A stretch of DNA of 64,000 nucleotides from Myxococcota bacterium. GTDB lineage: Bacteria; Myxococcota_A; UBA9160; SMWR01. Shown here piece by piece: positions 37,151-46,381 of this stretch. Position 1 is the stretch's first letter; each line of letters begins with the position of its first letter. Under the pieces are notes generated by a model, which worked only from the letters and a program-made list of their open reading frames with translations, was not told where the DNA came from and ran no database searches. Both the position numbers and the translations under genes were made by a program. The stretch covers positions 124,001 to 188,000 of the forward strand of contig JAKVBI010000015.1 in the NCBI GenBank assembly GCA_022447545.1, in the 5' to 3' direction.

Positions 37151-38227
37151 TCAGTCGGGGTATTGGATCTTGACCTTGCCCGAGACACACACGGCCTGGC
37201 AGGTCAGAACCCAGCCCTCTTCGATCAGGTCATCGGTGAGGCAATCATTGAGCACCATCTTCACCTCCCCGTCCAGCAGCTTTGCCATGCAGCACGAGCA
37301 GTATCCCTCCTGGCAGGAAAACGGGGGGTCCAACCCGGCTCGAATCGCTGCGTCCAGCACACGCTCGCCGGGCGTGTAGACAACCTCGGTGGTCTTTCCG
37401 TCGAGGGTGATGGTCACGCTCTCGGGAGCCTCCGCCTCCCCTTCTTCGCTGGCGGGAGCCTCGCTGGGGGAGTCGGGTGGAGACACGAAACGCTCGATGT
37501 GAACGCGATCCCGGGGAATGGACAGATCGGCGAGGGCCCCCTCGACCAGATCCATGAAGACTGCGGGGCCACACAGGTAAAAATCCGCGGCATGACGACC
37601 GGCCGAGAAGCGTTCGACCCTCTCGCGATCGATGAAACCGTGGGTGTCGTCGAGCGAGTGCTCCACGGTCAACCGACCTGGATACCTGGAAACCAGGTCC
37701 TGGAGTTCCGCCTCGAAGATGATCGAGCGATGGTCGCGATTCGCATACAGGAGGCTGAGGTTCCTCTCAGTGGTGTGAAGCGCCGACTTGATGATGGAGA
37801 TGACCGGCGTGACGCCGCTCCCACCCGCGAACAATACGATCGGTCGAGTCTGCTCGCGCAGGACGAACAAGCCGGCCGGTGGAACCACCATCAACGCATC
37901 CCCAACCTCTACTCGATCATTGAACAGGTTCGAAATCCGTCCGTCGTCCACCCGCTTGACGGTCACCTTGATCTCGGAGTCCACATCGGGCGAACTCGAC
38001 AGCGAGTAGCTGCGAACCAGCACTTGACCCTCGTACGGGACCTTGAAGCTCAGGAATTGACCCGCCTTGTAGCGGAACGTCTCGCGCAACTCCGAGGGAA
38101 TCGCGAGAACGATAGAACGCGAGTCGTGGGTCTCCTCCACGATCCGCTCAACGACGAGCGAATGGCATGGAGCCGTGGCTTCGCGCCACGTCTGTTCCGA
38201 AACACCTGCTTCCTGGGGATCGATCAT
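37151..38227 (-). CDS. Ferredoxin-type FAD/NAD reductase (PaaE/KshB-like)
   Basis: A 358-residue electron-transfer reductase. The FAD domain has RSYSLSSSP (about 73-81), the NAD domain LFAGGSGVTPVISI near 131-144 and YLCGPAVFMD near 222, and the C-terminal plant-type [2Fe-2S] domain shows C-x4-C-x2-C in FSCQEGYCSCCMAK plus a distant cysteine in LTCQA. An acidic Glu/Ala/Ser/Pro linker (~255-275) joins the last two. The family feeds electrons to Rieske oxygenases, diiron oxygenases or desaturases; none is in the window. Last gene of a four-gene minus-strand run. Confidence 0.92.
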   Translation of the reverse strand: MIDPQEAGVSEQTWREATAPCHSLVVERIVEETHDSRSIVLAIPSELRETFRYKAGQFLSFKVPYEGQVLVRSYSLSSSPDVDSEIKVTVKRVDDGRISNLFNDRVEVGDALMVVPPAGLFVLREQTRPIVLFAGGSGVTPVISIIKSALHTTERNLSLLYANRDHRSIIFEAELQDLVSRYPGRLTVEHSLDDTHGFIDRERVERFSAGRHAADFYLCGPAVFMDLVEGALADLSIPRDRVHIERFVSPPDSPSEAPASEEGEAEAPESVTITLDGKTTEVVYTPGERVLDAAIRAGLDPPFSCQEGYCSCCMAKLLDGEVKMVLNDCLTDDLIEEGWVLTCQAVCVSGKVKIQYPD

Positions 38228-38292
38228 GATTCGAGGGTGGGGCTCTGGCGCCGTTAATCTCAGAGGCGCGGCAGACTAGCGCATCTGGCGCG

Positions 38293-39726
38293 TCATTGAC
38301 GCACGGGGAAATCGTCGCCCACCACGTCCGGCAGCAGAGCCCCGGGATTGAAGAGACCCTCGGGATCCAAAGTCTTCTTGACGCTCCTCAAGAGCGACAC
38401 CCCCGAATCTCCCCATTCCCGCGCCATAAAGTTCCGCCGCACCCGGCCGACGCCGTGATGATGGGCAATGCTGCCCTCCACCTTGAGGGCAGTATCGAGC
38501 ACGCACCGCCAGCACTGCCAGTAGGCTTCGCGCATGTCCTCGGAACGTTCCGGTTTGGCGAGGAAGGTGAAGTAGAGATTCGTTCCGGAGCGGTAGCTGT
38601 GGCTCGTGTGGGCACTCAAAAGCACCCCCCCGGGTACGCGCTGGAAGGCAGACTGGGCCAGTTCGCAGAATTCGGCCACGCGGCTCCAGAGGCACGACAC
38701 CTCGATGGTGTCGACGATGTATCCCCGCTCGAGGAATTCCCGGAAGCCGGGAACCCGATTCCGTGTTTCGTGCCAGTGATCGACGCTCTGCGGGTCCATG
38801 GGGTCGCCCTGGGACGCTTCCATGATCACCTGGCTGCTCGCATACTGAGCTTCCACGAGAGCAGCGGGGCCTTCGTGAATCATGATCAGTGCGCACGCCT
38901 GGTCGGGACACCACGACTCGAAATGCCGCTTCGATTCGAAGGCGTCGTAAAAGCGCACCACTGCCGGGCGCCAACCCGCCTGGAGCAACACGCGAATCGC
39001 CCGGATACCGTCTTCGAAGTCGCGGAACGAGTACGCCTGGGTTCGGCGATGCTCGGGACGTGGACGCACCGAGAACCCCACCTCTGTGACGACGCCGAGG
39101 GTGCCCTCGCTGCCCAGCAGCAAATGGCGCAGGTCCGGGCCCAGAGCGGCCCGAGGCGTACGTTGGGTGCGCAGTACCCTTCCATCGGGGAGCACGGCTT
39201 CCAGATCGAGGAGCATGTCCTCGATACTCCCATAGGCGGTGGAGTACTGACCCGAGGCTCGCGTCGCGACCCAGCCGCCAACCGTTGAGAGATCGATCGA
39301 TTGAGGCCAGTGCCCCAGCGTGAGACCTTCGCTCTCCAGGCTGCGCTCGGCCTCAATGCCCAGCGTGCCCGCTCGAAAGCTGGCCACCAGGTCATCGCGC
39401 TCGATGGACACAGCGCCCGAGAGCCCACGTGTCGAGAGGACCACACTGGAAGCATCGGTGCGAATCGCGCCGCACACCCCGGAACCTCCGCCATAGGTCA
39501 CCAGCGGTACCCGGGCCTCCCGGCACACCGCGACAGCGGTGGAGACCCCCGCCGTGGAGGTGGGTGTGACCACCGCGAGCGGTCCCGCAGGGGGAAACCC
39601 CTCGAAGTCGTCCAATTCCGATAGGACCCAGGTGTCGCGTGCGTGGGACGCCAGAACTTCAGGGTCCGTCTCCACGGCATCCCCCAGTTCGGCACGCAGG
39701 GTTTCGACGATGTCACTCATCCCCAC
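38293..39726 (-). CDS. FAD-linked oxidase, alkyldihydroxyacetonephosphate synthase-like
   Basis: A 477-residue flavoprotein of the VAO/PCMH type. The FAD-binding part includes VTYGGGSGVCG near 76-86, SIDLSTVGGWVATRASGQ near 142-159 and LLGSEGTLGVVTEVGF near 208-223. The C-terminus contains SIAHHHGVGRVRRNFM (~420-435), matching the HHH motif and following basic residues of alkyl-DHAP synthase, which swaps the acyl chain of acyl-DHAP for a fatty alcohol to make the ether bond. The next gene upstream encodes a glycerol-3-phosphate dehydrogenase that can supply DHAP. Some relatives are D-lactate or glycolate oxidases, but these lack the HHH pattern. Confidence 0.85.
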   Translation of the reverse strand: MGMSDIVETLRAELGDAVETDPEVLASHARDTWVLSELDDFEGFPPAGPLAVVTPTSTAGVSTAVAVCREARVPLVTYGGGSGVCGAIRTDASSVVLSTRGLSGAVSIERDDLVASFRAGTLGIEAERSLESEGLTLGHWPQSIDLSTVGGWVATRASGQYSTAYGSIEDMLLDLEAVLPDGRVLRTQRTPRAALGPDLRHLLLGSEGTLGVVTEVGFSVRPRPEHRRTQAYSFRDFEDGIRAIRVLLQAGWRPAVVRFYDAFESKRHFESWCPDQACALIMIHEGPAALVEAQYASSQVIMEASQGDPMDPQSVDHWHETRNRVPGFREFLERGYIVDTIEVSCLWSRVAEFCELAQSAFQRVPGGVLLSAHTSHSYRSGTNLYFTFLAKPERSEDMREAYWQCWRCVLDTALKVEGSIAHHHGVGRVRRNFMAREWGDSGVSLLRSVKKTLDPEGLFNPGALLPDVVGDDFPVRQ

Positions 39727-39794
39727 AGCCTAGCCGCACCCAACCCGGAGGGAAGCGGGCTCGTCGAGGAGAGCCTCTCAAACGGGCTCGGAAG

Positions 39795-41429
39795 TCAGCT
39801 CCCTTGGAAGGCGAGGTCCGCTGCCAGGCGCGCGCGAACAGCGTCCACCTGAGTTTCCTGCTCCGCCTCGCTCCACCCCAATTTCGAAGCGAGCAAGTCG
39901 GCCACCGGTCCCAATGTGGCCTCGCGAGCCTCGGGGTTGTAGAGCGCCGTGCGCAGCCGGCGGTAGATGACATCTTCCAGGGTGGCGGCCCCCTCGGTGG
40001 TCACCGCCCATTCCACTTCCGAAGCCAGCACCGAGGCTCCCGGCACCAGTTCTTCCACACCGAGGCTCACCACCGCCCCGGCCTCCGCTCCGTACAAGCG
40101 TGCCAGTCGAGACGCGGCGACCTCGGGCACCCCCGCACGAGCAACCAATTCTCCCGTCAGGGCCGCGAGATCGCCGTCGAAATCCCCCCCCGGCAAGGGG
40201 ACATCATCGGGACGGTCTGGGGCGAGGGAGAGCCCCGCCACTTCAGCCGCACAGTCGAGTGCCTCACGCGCCATGGGTCGGTAGCCGGTGAGTTTTCCGC
40301 CGGCCAGCGTGACGACCCGGGCAGGTCCCACCAGCACCTCATCTTTGCGCGAAATTTCCTGGGGGGCCTTGCCTGGCTCTGCGATCAGTGGCCTCAAGCC
40401 CGACCAGGCGGCCACGATATCGTCCAAACCCAGGGGGTCCACCGAAAAGGCATTCGTCACGGGTTTCAAGAGATAGTCGACATCCTCGCGGTCGATGGTG
40501 GGCCACAAGTCGGAACCCGGCTCGTAGCTCGTGTCCGTGGTGCCGACGTAGACACACGCGCCGTGTCGAATCACGAAGATCGTGCGCCGGTCTTCGGCCT
40601 CGAGGACGATCATGTTTCGAACCGGGAGACGCTCGGCGGGCAACACGATGTGCACCCCCTTAGACAGGTGCAGGAGCGGGGGCGCACTCGAATCCTCGAG
40701 ACGCTGCACGGCCTCCACCCATGGCCCCGCTGCATTCACGACGCCTCGGGCGCGCACCGTCAGGCGACGTCCCGTCAAGCCGCAAACGGCCTCCACACCC
40801 GAAGCGACACCGTCTTGCGTAATGATACGATCGACCCGTGCGTGGTTAAGGACCACGGCCCCAAGTCCTGCCGCAGCCCGCACGTTGGCCAGCACCAGGT
40901 GGGCGTCGTCGGTGAGATACTCGCGATAGGCGCACACATACTTGTAGGTTTCGCGGTCGAGTAACGGCTCGTCGCGCTCGAGATCCGCCCTCTTCCAGTG
41001 CTGGTGGCGATCTTCGGCGTCGACGTCGCCGAGTTTCTCGTAGGCGGTGACCGCCGTTCGCAACTTCAAGAAAGTCCCATAGGAACGCGACGGCAAGAGC
41101 ATCCAACGCTTTTCAGCCAGGTGAGGGGCCAGTCGGAAGATCTCCTTCCGCTCAAGGGCCGTCTTGCGAACCAAGGCCACCTCGCCCATGGCGAGATAGC
41201 GGAGCCCTCCGTGGATGAGCTTCGAAGAACGACTCGAGGTTCCCGATGCGTAGTCCTCGGCCTCGAGCAGAGCCACCCGCAAACCCCGACGTGCGGCCTC
41301 CCGAGCCACCCCTGCGCCGGAAATCCCACCCCCTACAATGACGAGGTCGAATACTTCGGATTCGAGAGTATCGGCGGTCTGGTCACGCCGAAGCGTGGAG
41401 AGGACGGTATCGGGCATGGGCGCCGGCAT
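39795..41429 (-). CDS. glpD: FAD-dependent glycerol-3-phosphate dehydrogenase
   Basis: Oxidises sn-glycerol-3-phosphate to DHAP, passing electrons to the quinone pool. The 544-residue protein has the N-terminal FAD motif DLVIVGGGISGAGVAREAA (about 28-46), SSRSSKLIHGGLRYL (~69-83), GVVNAAGPWVE (~217-227), and WSGLRPLIAE and LAGGKLTGYRPMA in the second half, followed by the helical C-terminal domain. No cleavable signal peptide is seen; the protein is probably membrane-associated. It is 68 bp upstream of the alkyl-DHAP-synthase-like gene on the same strand. Confidence 0.93.
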   Translation of the reverse strand: MPAPMPDTVLSTLRRDQTADTLESEVFDLVIVGGGISGAGVAREAARRGLRVALLEAEDYASGTSSRSSKLIHGGLRYLAMGEVALVRKTALERKEIFRLAPHLAEKRWMLLPSRSYGTFLKLRTAVTAYEKLGDVDAEDRHQHWKRADLERDEPLLDRETYKYVCAYREYLTDDAHLVLANVRAAAGLGAVVLNHARVDRIITQDGVASGVEAVCGLTGRRLTVRARGVVNAAGPWVEAVQRLEDSSAPPLLHLSKGVHIVLPAERLPVRNMIVLEAEDRRTIFVIRHGACVYVGTTDTSYEPGSDLWPTIDREDVDYLLKPVTNAFSVDPLGLDDIVAAWSGLRPLIAEPGKAPQEISRKDEVLVGPARVVTLAGGKLTGYRPMAREALDCAAEVAGLSLAPDRPDDVPLPGGDFDGDLAALTGELVARAGVPEVAASRLARLYGAEAGAVVSLGVEELVPGASVLASEVEWAVTTEGAATLEDVIYRRLRTALYNPEAREATLGPVADLLASKLGWSEAEQETQVDAVRARLAADLAFQGS

Positions 41430-41582
41430 GCTGGACCGAAGGACCTCGCTGGAAACACCGCACGGTAGCGCGATTCAAGGCCGGGCTGCGGCCAATCCTG
41501 GGAGACCCTCTCCCCCTACCGCGGCCACCTGTAGCCTCTACCCATCGGCTCGACGGCCGTGGAGGTGGAGCCCGACCGCCCT

Positions 41583-42302
41583 TCAGGGCTCCCGCAAATC
41601 GAGAACGGCACCGTTTTCCAGTCCAGCCTCGAGCAATCTCCAGAAGTCCGCCGCCACCTCGCTGGGATCTCGCAGCAGACCCTCCTGGTGTAGCTCCACG
41701 AAGCGAGAGTGGTCGGGAAAGTCACCCACCGGGGTCGCTCGGATCTCATCCTGCATGGGGGTGTCCACCACCCCGGGCGCCACCGAAGCCACCTCGCACC
41801 CCGAGCGCCGCGCCTGCTCGGCTCCCACTGTACGCACCCAGTGATCCGTTGCCGCCTTGCCCCCGCAATAGGCCGACCATCCCTCATACACGGTCTGGCC
41901 CGCCCCAGACCCGACAATCAACAACTGACGACGCGCCGAGCAACCAGCCGCGGCACTCAGAAAGGCATTGCCCAGCACCTGAGGCGCAGCCGAATTGAGG
42001 AGCACCTGCCGCGTATATCCCGCGCCATCCACCTCGCCGGCCGCGCCCATGGGGGTCAGAGTCCCGGCACTGTGAATGAAGATGGCTCGGGGGCCCTCGA
42101 AACCGGAAAGTTCGCGTTCGAACAGCGCGGCCACCTGACCCCAGCTGGCGGGATCACTCAGGTCCGCCGGCATGTGCTCAAGCCCCTCGACCGCACGGCG
42201 GCTGATGTTGAAAACTCGCGCCTCGAAAGGCACTGCTCGGGCGATGGCCAGACCAATTCCACTGGAGGCACCGGTGATGAAGACGACGGAGGTTTTGCTC
42301 AT
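41583..42302 (-). CDS. Short-chain dehydrogenase (benzil/sepiapterin reductase-like)
   Basis: SDR of 239 residues. ITGASSGIGLAIA lies at 9-21, the usual NNAG is replaced by HSAGTLTPMG (~82-91), and the catalytic residues are in IVGSGAG and YCGGKAATD. The closest recognisable group is the benzil/sepiapterin reductase type. As the first gene of a minus-strand run with glpD, the alkyl-DHAP-synthase-like flavoprotein and a reductase, it might reduce the keto group of alkyl-DHAP, but that rests only on position (153-bp gap to glpD). Divergent from the HIT gene. Confidence 0.87.
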   Translation of the reverse strand: MSKTSVVFITGASSGIGLAIARAVPFEARVFNISRRAVEGLEHMPADLSDPASWGQVAALFERELSGFEGPRAIFIHSAGTLTPMGAAGEVDGAGYTRQVLLNSAAPQVLGNAFLSAAAGCSARRQLLIVGSGAGQTVYEGWSAYCGGKAATDHWVRTVGAEQARRSGCEVASVAPGVVDTPMQDEIRATPVGDFPDHSRFVELHQEGLLRDPSEVAADFWRLLEAGLENGAVLDLREP

Positions 42303-42499
42303 TACGCCACTCTATAAGGATTTCCCGGGTTTTGCCGTTGCCTCGCCAAACGGCTCGTGACCGGCCTCAGGGCTCCCGATTCATCGTCGGCACTCGTGGC
42401 TGACCTCCGAGACCTTCGGCCCTACCCTACAGGTCTACCGGTCCACCCACTCTGGACCCCATTTGATTCCCAGCCACCCCTCCGATTGGAGTCATCCAC

Positions 42500-42910
42500 G
42501 TGCCGTGCATCTTCTGCCAAATCGTAGCGGGCGAGGCTCCGTGCTTTCGGATCCACGAGGACGACCTCACCCTGACCTTCCTTGACCTCTTCCCGGTCTC
42601 GCGGGGCCATACGCTGATCATCCCCAAGGCACACTGTCAGGATCTCTTCGAGATCGAGCCCGGGGCATTGGGTGCCGTCGCCCAGCGTTCCCTGTCGATC
42701 GCGGCTGCGATTCGCAGCGCACTCGCTCCCGACGGGATCAGCGTCTTCCAGCTCAACGGTGCTGCCGCGGGCCAGACCGTCTTCCACTACCACATGCACC
42801 TGATCCCCCGGATGCAGGGAGACGCCCTGGAAATCCACTCCCGGGTGCGCGGTGAGGAAGAAGACCTCCGCCAGGTTGCCGCGATGCTCACCGAGGCGCT
42901 GCGCGACTGA
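42500..42910 (+). CDS. HIT-family nucleotide hydrolase/transferase
   Basis: HIT (histidine triad) protein of 136 residues, Hint-type. It starts CIFCQIVAGEAPCFRIHEDD, with the zinc-like CxxC near the N-terminus. SRGHTLIIPKAHCQDLFE follows, and the histidine triad is in FHYHMHLIPRM (about residues 95-105). Members hydrolyse nucleoside phosphoramidates or adenylylated intermediates. The GTG start has GGAG upstream. It is followed on the same strand by the FHA and Ser/Thr kinase genes. Confidence 0.92.
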   Translation: MPCIFCQIVAGEAPCFRIHEDDLTLTFLDLFPVSRGHTLIIPKAHCQDLFEIEPGALGAVAQRSLSIAAAIRSALAPDGISVFQLNGAAAGQTVFHYHMHLIPRMQGDALEIHSRVRGEEEDLRQVAAMLTEALRD

Positions 42911-43039
42911 AACGGCAGGGCTCGCCCTGCCCTTTCCCTGCCACCCACCTGCATCCCCAATGCCGCTTTGCAAAGTGGCATCAAGCTCAGGCTGGTTCTT
43001 CCGTTAATCAGAACAGGCCCACACGGTTCAGGAGGGGAT

Positions 43040-43447
43040 ATGCCCAACCAACAGACGCGAAGACTCACTCCGGCTGGAGCGCACGACGGATCCTTCGACC
43101 TGTATATGCGTCACTGGAACGTGTGTCTCGTCCTGCTCTCCGGAGAAGCAGCAGGGAGCGAGTATCGACTCGACCGACCCGTCGTCAAAGTGGGCCGAAG
43201 CCTCGACAACGACATCCGGATCGACGACTCCTCCATCTCCAAGCGACATGCCACCTTTGAGTTTGAGGACGGTGCCTTCCGAGTCGTCGATCACGACAGC
43301 ACGAACGGAACCCACCTCAACCAGGACCCGGTGCGCGTGGCCGAAATGGCTCACGGGGATCACCTTCGGATGGGTGAACACGCATTTCGCCTCGTCGTCG
43401 AAAAGCGTGATGCCACGCCCACCATCGAGATTCCGAAGAGCGACTAG
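43040..43447 (+). CDS. FHA-domain protein
   Basis: A 135-residue protein with one forkhead-associated domain (about 30-120), which binds phosphothreonine. The core residues are present: VVKVGRSLDNDIRIDDSSIS, split over ~52-71 (phosphopeptide-binding Arg and Ser), KRHATFEF, and DHDSTNGTHLN with the conserved Asn. Short Thr-containing tails at both ends (QQTRRLTPAG and RDATPTIEIPKS) could be kinase targets. GGAGG sits five bases before the ATG. Only 9 bp separate it from the Ser/Thr kinase gene, so the kinase is the probable partner. Confidence 0.9.
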   Translation: MPNQQTRRLTPAGAHDGSFDLYMRHWNVCLVLLSGEAAGSEYRLDRPVVKVGRSLDNDIRIDDSSISKRHATFEFEDGAFRVVDHDSTNGTHLNQDPVRVAEMAHGDHLRMGEHAFRLVVEKRDATPTIEIPKSD

Positions 43448-43456
43448 AGAATCCCC

Positions 43457-44776
43457 TTGACCAACAGTGAAACCAAGTCGTCCTCGACAAGTCGGTCCAA
43501 GCGCATGGTGGGCAGTTTCGAACTCCAGGAACAGCTTGCTCAGGGGGGCATGGGCGTGGTTCATCTAGCGACCCAGCCCGCTTTGGGGCGCCGTGTCGTG
43601 CTGAAGACCCTGCGGCGTGAACTGGCAGACGATCCCACCCTGGTGGACCGCTTCGAGCGTGAGGCGGGTGCGGCCGCGGCCATCCACCACCAAAACGTCG
43701 TGAGCGTCTACGACTGCTTTGCCTGGCGGGGCTCACGCTACATCGCACAGGAATTCGTGGATGGCATGGACCTCAGCCGCGTCCTGGAAGCCACATCGCA
43801 GGTCGAACCCCGGGTGGCGGCGCTCATCATCCTCGAGATCGCACGCGGGCTCGAAGAGATCCACTCACGGGGCATCATCCACCGCGACCTCAAGCCATCG
43901 AACGTTCTGCTCGGACGAAGTGGCGAGACCAAAGTCGCCGACTTCGGCATCGCGCTGGACCCATTGGGCCCAGCGCTCACACGGACGGGGCAGGCCCTGG
44001 GCACGCCCCCCTACATGTCCCCAGAGCAATATCGCGGCGATCGGGTCGACGAGCGCAGTGACCTCTTTGCCGTTGGGGTGATCCTGTACGAGATGTTGGT
44101 GGGCGACCCGCCATTCGCACCCACGGACCCACAGACTGGAGAAGGCCTGCTACGCCGCATTGAAGCCGGCCGCTACGCATCTCCCCGTCGCGGTGCAAGC
44201 GAGACCCCCCGCTATCTGGTGCGATTGATTTCCGCCTGCCTGCGCCCCAAACCGAGAAAGCGTCTGCAGTCGGCAACCGCTCTGAGGCGTTCCCTCGAGC
44301 GTCATCTACACCGGCCCTCGCCCACGGATTGCCGTGCGGAAATTGAGGCCTGGTTGATGACGAAGGAACTTTTCGCGGCGGAAGAACTCCCCGTGAACGC
44401 GTCCACGCTCCCCATCGAGCCCGCGCCCGCACGCGGACCCGGGCCCCTTTGGCGACTGGCGACCATCGCCGCTTCCCTGACCCTGGCTCTGATCGCCCCG
44501 CCACAACACATCGGATTCAGTCCCGAGGAACCCAGCGAGCCTGCCCGCCACGACAACCCGGGCTCGGCTCACCCCCTGCTCTCTCCGAAACCCGTCAACG
44601 CTCGGCAAGCGCTAGCAAGCCAAGCCACGCCCTCGAGCTCTCCCCTGGCTGACATCGTGGGGGAACGATTCGCCCACCCAGCGTCCGTGACCGCCGAGAC
44701 GCGGTCCGCCGGCGCGGGATTCGCAATGGGCGAACTCGACGCGGCACGCGTCAGCCCCGACCGCCCGCTTCCTTGA
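43457..44776 (+). CDS. Hanks-type serine/threonine protein kinase
   Basis: A 439-residue kinase. The glycine-rich loop is LAQGGMGVV (28-36), the ATP lysine is Lys50 in VVLKTL, the catalytic loop is HRDLKPSN (142-149), DFG is at 162-164, and the activation segment reads [15 protein letters not shown]. After the ~280-residue catalytic domain comes a hydrophobic segment ([13 protein letters not shown], ~335-347) that could be a single membrane anchor, then an 80-residue low-complexity Ser/Pro/Ala tail. TTG is used as start (AGAGA upstream); ATG at 43505 would still keep the whole kinase domain. It probably phosphorylates the FHA protein encoded just upstream. Its 3' end overlaps the convergent VOC gene by 26 bp. 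Confidence 0.92.
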   Translation: MTNSETKSSSTSRSKRMVGSFELQEQLAQGGMGVVHLATQPALGRRVVLKTLRRELADDPTLVDRFEREAGAAAAIHHQNVVSVYDCFAWRGSRYIAQEFVDGMDLSRVLEATSQVEPRVAALIILEIARGLEEIHSRGIIHRDLKPSNVLLGRSGETKVADFGIALDPLGPALTRTGQALGTPPYMSPEQYRGDRVDERSDLFAVGVILYEMLVGDPPFAPTDPQTGEGLLRRIEAGRYASPRRGASETPRYLVRLISACLRPKPRKRLQSATALRRSLERHLHRPSPTDCRAEIEAWLMTKELFAAEELPVNASTLPIEPAPARGPGPLWRLATIAASLTLALIAPPQHIGFSPEEPSEPARHDNPGSAHPLLSPKPVNARQALASQATPSSSPLADIVGERFAHPASVTAETRSAGAGFAMGELDAARVSPDRPLP

Positions 44777-45158
44777 CGGCCTCGCCCACATCCTGCCCAA
44801 ACGACAACTCCAGAGTGTGGCCATCGGGATCACTGAGAAAAGCCCAGTAACCCACAGGCGGCCCCGAATCCATGGGACCCCCGATCAAACAGTCGTCGTT
44901 CTTGGCCATCTCAGCCCGCCGATCCACCTCCTCGCGGGTCGCACAAGCGACCCCCAGGTGGGCAAAGGGTTTCAGCGGATGCTCAACGTTGGACTGCTTG
45001 GCGAGAACGATCACGAACGGGCGAAGCGCATCGGACAACCACACCACTTCGGGTCGCCGATGAACCACTTTGAGTTCGGCGTACCGGGCGTAGAAATCGA
45101 TGCTTCGATCCAGGTCGGTCACCGTCAACGCAACGTGAGTGAACCCTACATCGACCAT
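44751..45158 (-). CDS. VOC-family (glyoxalase/dioxygenase superfamily) protein
   Basis: A 135-residue protein with the paired beta-alpha-beta-beta-beta modules of the vicinal oxygen chelate fold. FTHVALTVTDLDRSIDFYAR starts the first module with its metal-ligand His (about residue 8); PFAHLGVAC begins the second (His ~67), and FLSDPDGHTLELSFGQ gives the terminal Glu ligand (~117). Which reaction it catalyses is unknown. The region downstream overlaps the end of the Ser/Thr kinase gene. The quinone oxidoreductase gene lies 65 bp upstream on the same strand. Confidence 0.88.
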   Translation of the reverse strand: MVDVGFTHVALTVTDLDRSIDFYARYAELKVVHRRPEVVWLSDALRPFVIVLAKQSNVEHPLKPFAHLGVACATREEVDRRAEMAKNDDCLIGGPMDSGPPVGYWAFLSDPDGHTLELSFGQDVGEAVKEAGGRG

Positions 45159-45223
45159 GATCTCCTCCCAGGCGTGTCGTGGGATTTCCGCATGGTTCTC
45201 CTCGCAATCCTCTTCTACGCGCT

Positions 45224-46198
45224 TCAGGGATTGATGATCAGCTTCCCGTGCGTCCTGCGCGAAGCGAGTTCGGCCAATGCGTGCGGCAGATCGTCGAGAT
45301 CGAAGTGATCGTAGATGACAGGGGCAATTTTCCCCGACTCATAGAGAACGAAGAGTTCTTTGAGAATCTGGGAAACACGCACCGGATCTCGATCAGCGTA
45401 GGCGCTCCAGTGCAGGCCACTCAGGGCGATGTTCTTGAGCAAAATGCGATTGATCTTGACCTCGGGGATGGTTCCGCTCGCGAAGCCGATCACCAGCAAG
45501 CGACCATTCCAAGCAATACACTTCAGCGATCGCTCGAAGACATCCCCTCCCACCGAGTCATAGATCACATCAGCGCCACGCCCATCGGTCAGTTCCAGAA
45601 CCCGCTGCGCAAAGTCCTCTTCACGGTAGTCGATGGCCTCGCTGGCGCCGTGGGCACGCGCAACATCGAGTTTCGCAGCGCCACCCGCCGTCGCGATGAC
45701 CCGGGCTCCCAGAGCCGTTCCGATCTGGACCGCCGCCACCCCGACACCGCCGGCAGCAGCGTGTACCAGCAGAACCTCACCAGGCACCAGGGAGGCGCGA
45801 TCGACCAGTGCCGCATAGGAGGTCGAATAGATGATGGGCAGGGCAGCCGCATGATCGAAGGGAATGGCATCGGGAAGGCGCTGGGCGGTGGCTGCCGGAA
45901 CCGCGGCAAATTCTGCGAACGCCCCGGTTCCCGGCGAGGCCAGCACGCGATCCCCCACCGCAAAACCCTCGACACCCGGTCCGAGTGACCGCACGGTGCC
46001 TGCGAGTTCGGCACCGGGAGTGAACGGAAAGGGAGGCTTCACCTGGTAGCGGCCCTGCACGATCAACAGATCGGAAAAGTTGCAACCCGCAGCCGCCACC
46101 TCCACAAGCAGCGAGCCGGCCTCGGGCTCGGGAGTAGGGATCTCGCCCACCTCGAGGTCGGCGGGCTCCATCCATTTTTCCACCACCACCGCTCGCAC
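45224..46198 (-). CDS. NADPH:quinone oxidoreductase (zinc-free MDR family)
   Basis: About 324 residues, of the quinone reductase branch of the medium-chain dehydrogenases. It has NFSDLLIVQGRYQVKPPFPF (about 40-59), GAELAGTV, the NADPH motif HAAAGGVGVAAVQ (~145-157), and FDLDDLPHALAELASRRTHGKLI at the C-terminus. The zinc-binding residues of alcohol dehydrogenases are absent. The GTG start is chosen because GGAGGAGG lies ideally upstream; the ATG 21 bases earlier overlaps that ribosome binding site and is unlikely to be used. Confidence 0.9.
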   Translation of the reverse strand: MRAVVVEKWMEPADLEVGEIPTPEPEAGSLLVEVAAAGCNFSDLLIVQGRYQVKPPFPFTPGAELAGTVRSLGPGVEGFAVGDRVLASPGTGAFAEFAAVPAATAQRLPDAIPFDHAAALPIIYSTSYAALVDRASLVPGEVLLVHAAAGGVGVAAVQIGTALGARVIATAGGAAKLDVARAHGASEAIDYREEDFAQRVLELTDGRGADVIYDSVGGDVFERSLKCIAWNGRLLVIGFASGTIPEVKINRILLKNIALSGLHWSAYADRDPVRVSQILKELFVLYESGKIAPVIYDHFDLDDLPHALAELASRRTHGKLIINP

Positions 46199-46381
46199 GT
46201 CCCTATTCCTCCTCCCCATGCGCTCACGAGCACGCCCGGATTAGCGCGCATACTAGCAGGGTGCCGAAAGTGCCCTCCCGATCGACGAACGAAAGAACTC
46301 CTCGACTCCGACCCGGGTTAGAATCCTCGGGCAGCCGATGCCGGGATCGCCAACCCCGACCCATACAGGCAGGAGGAAGCC

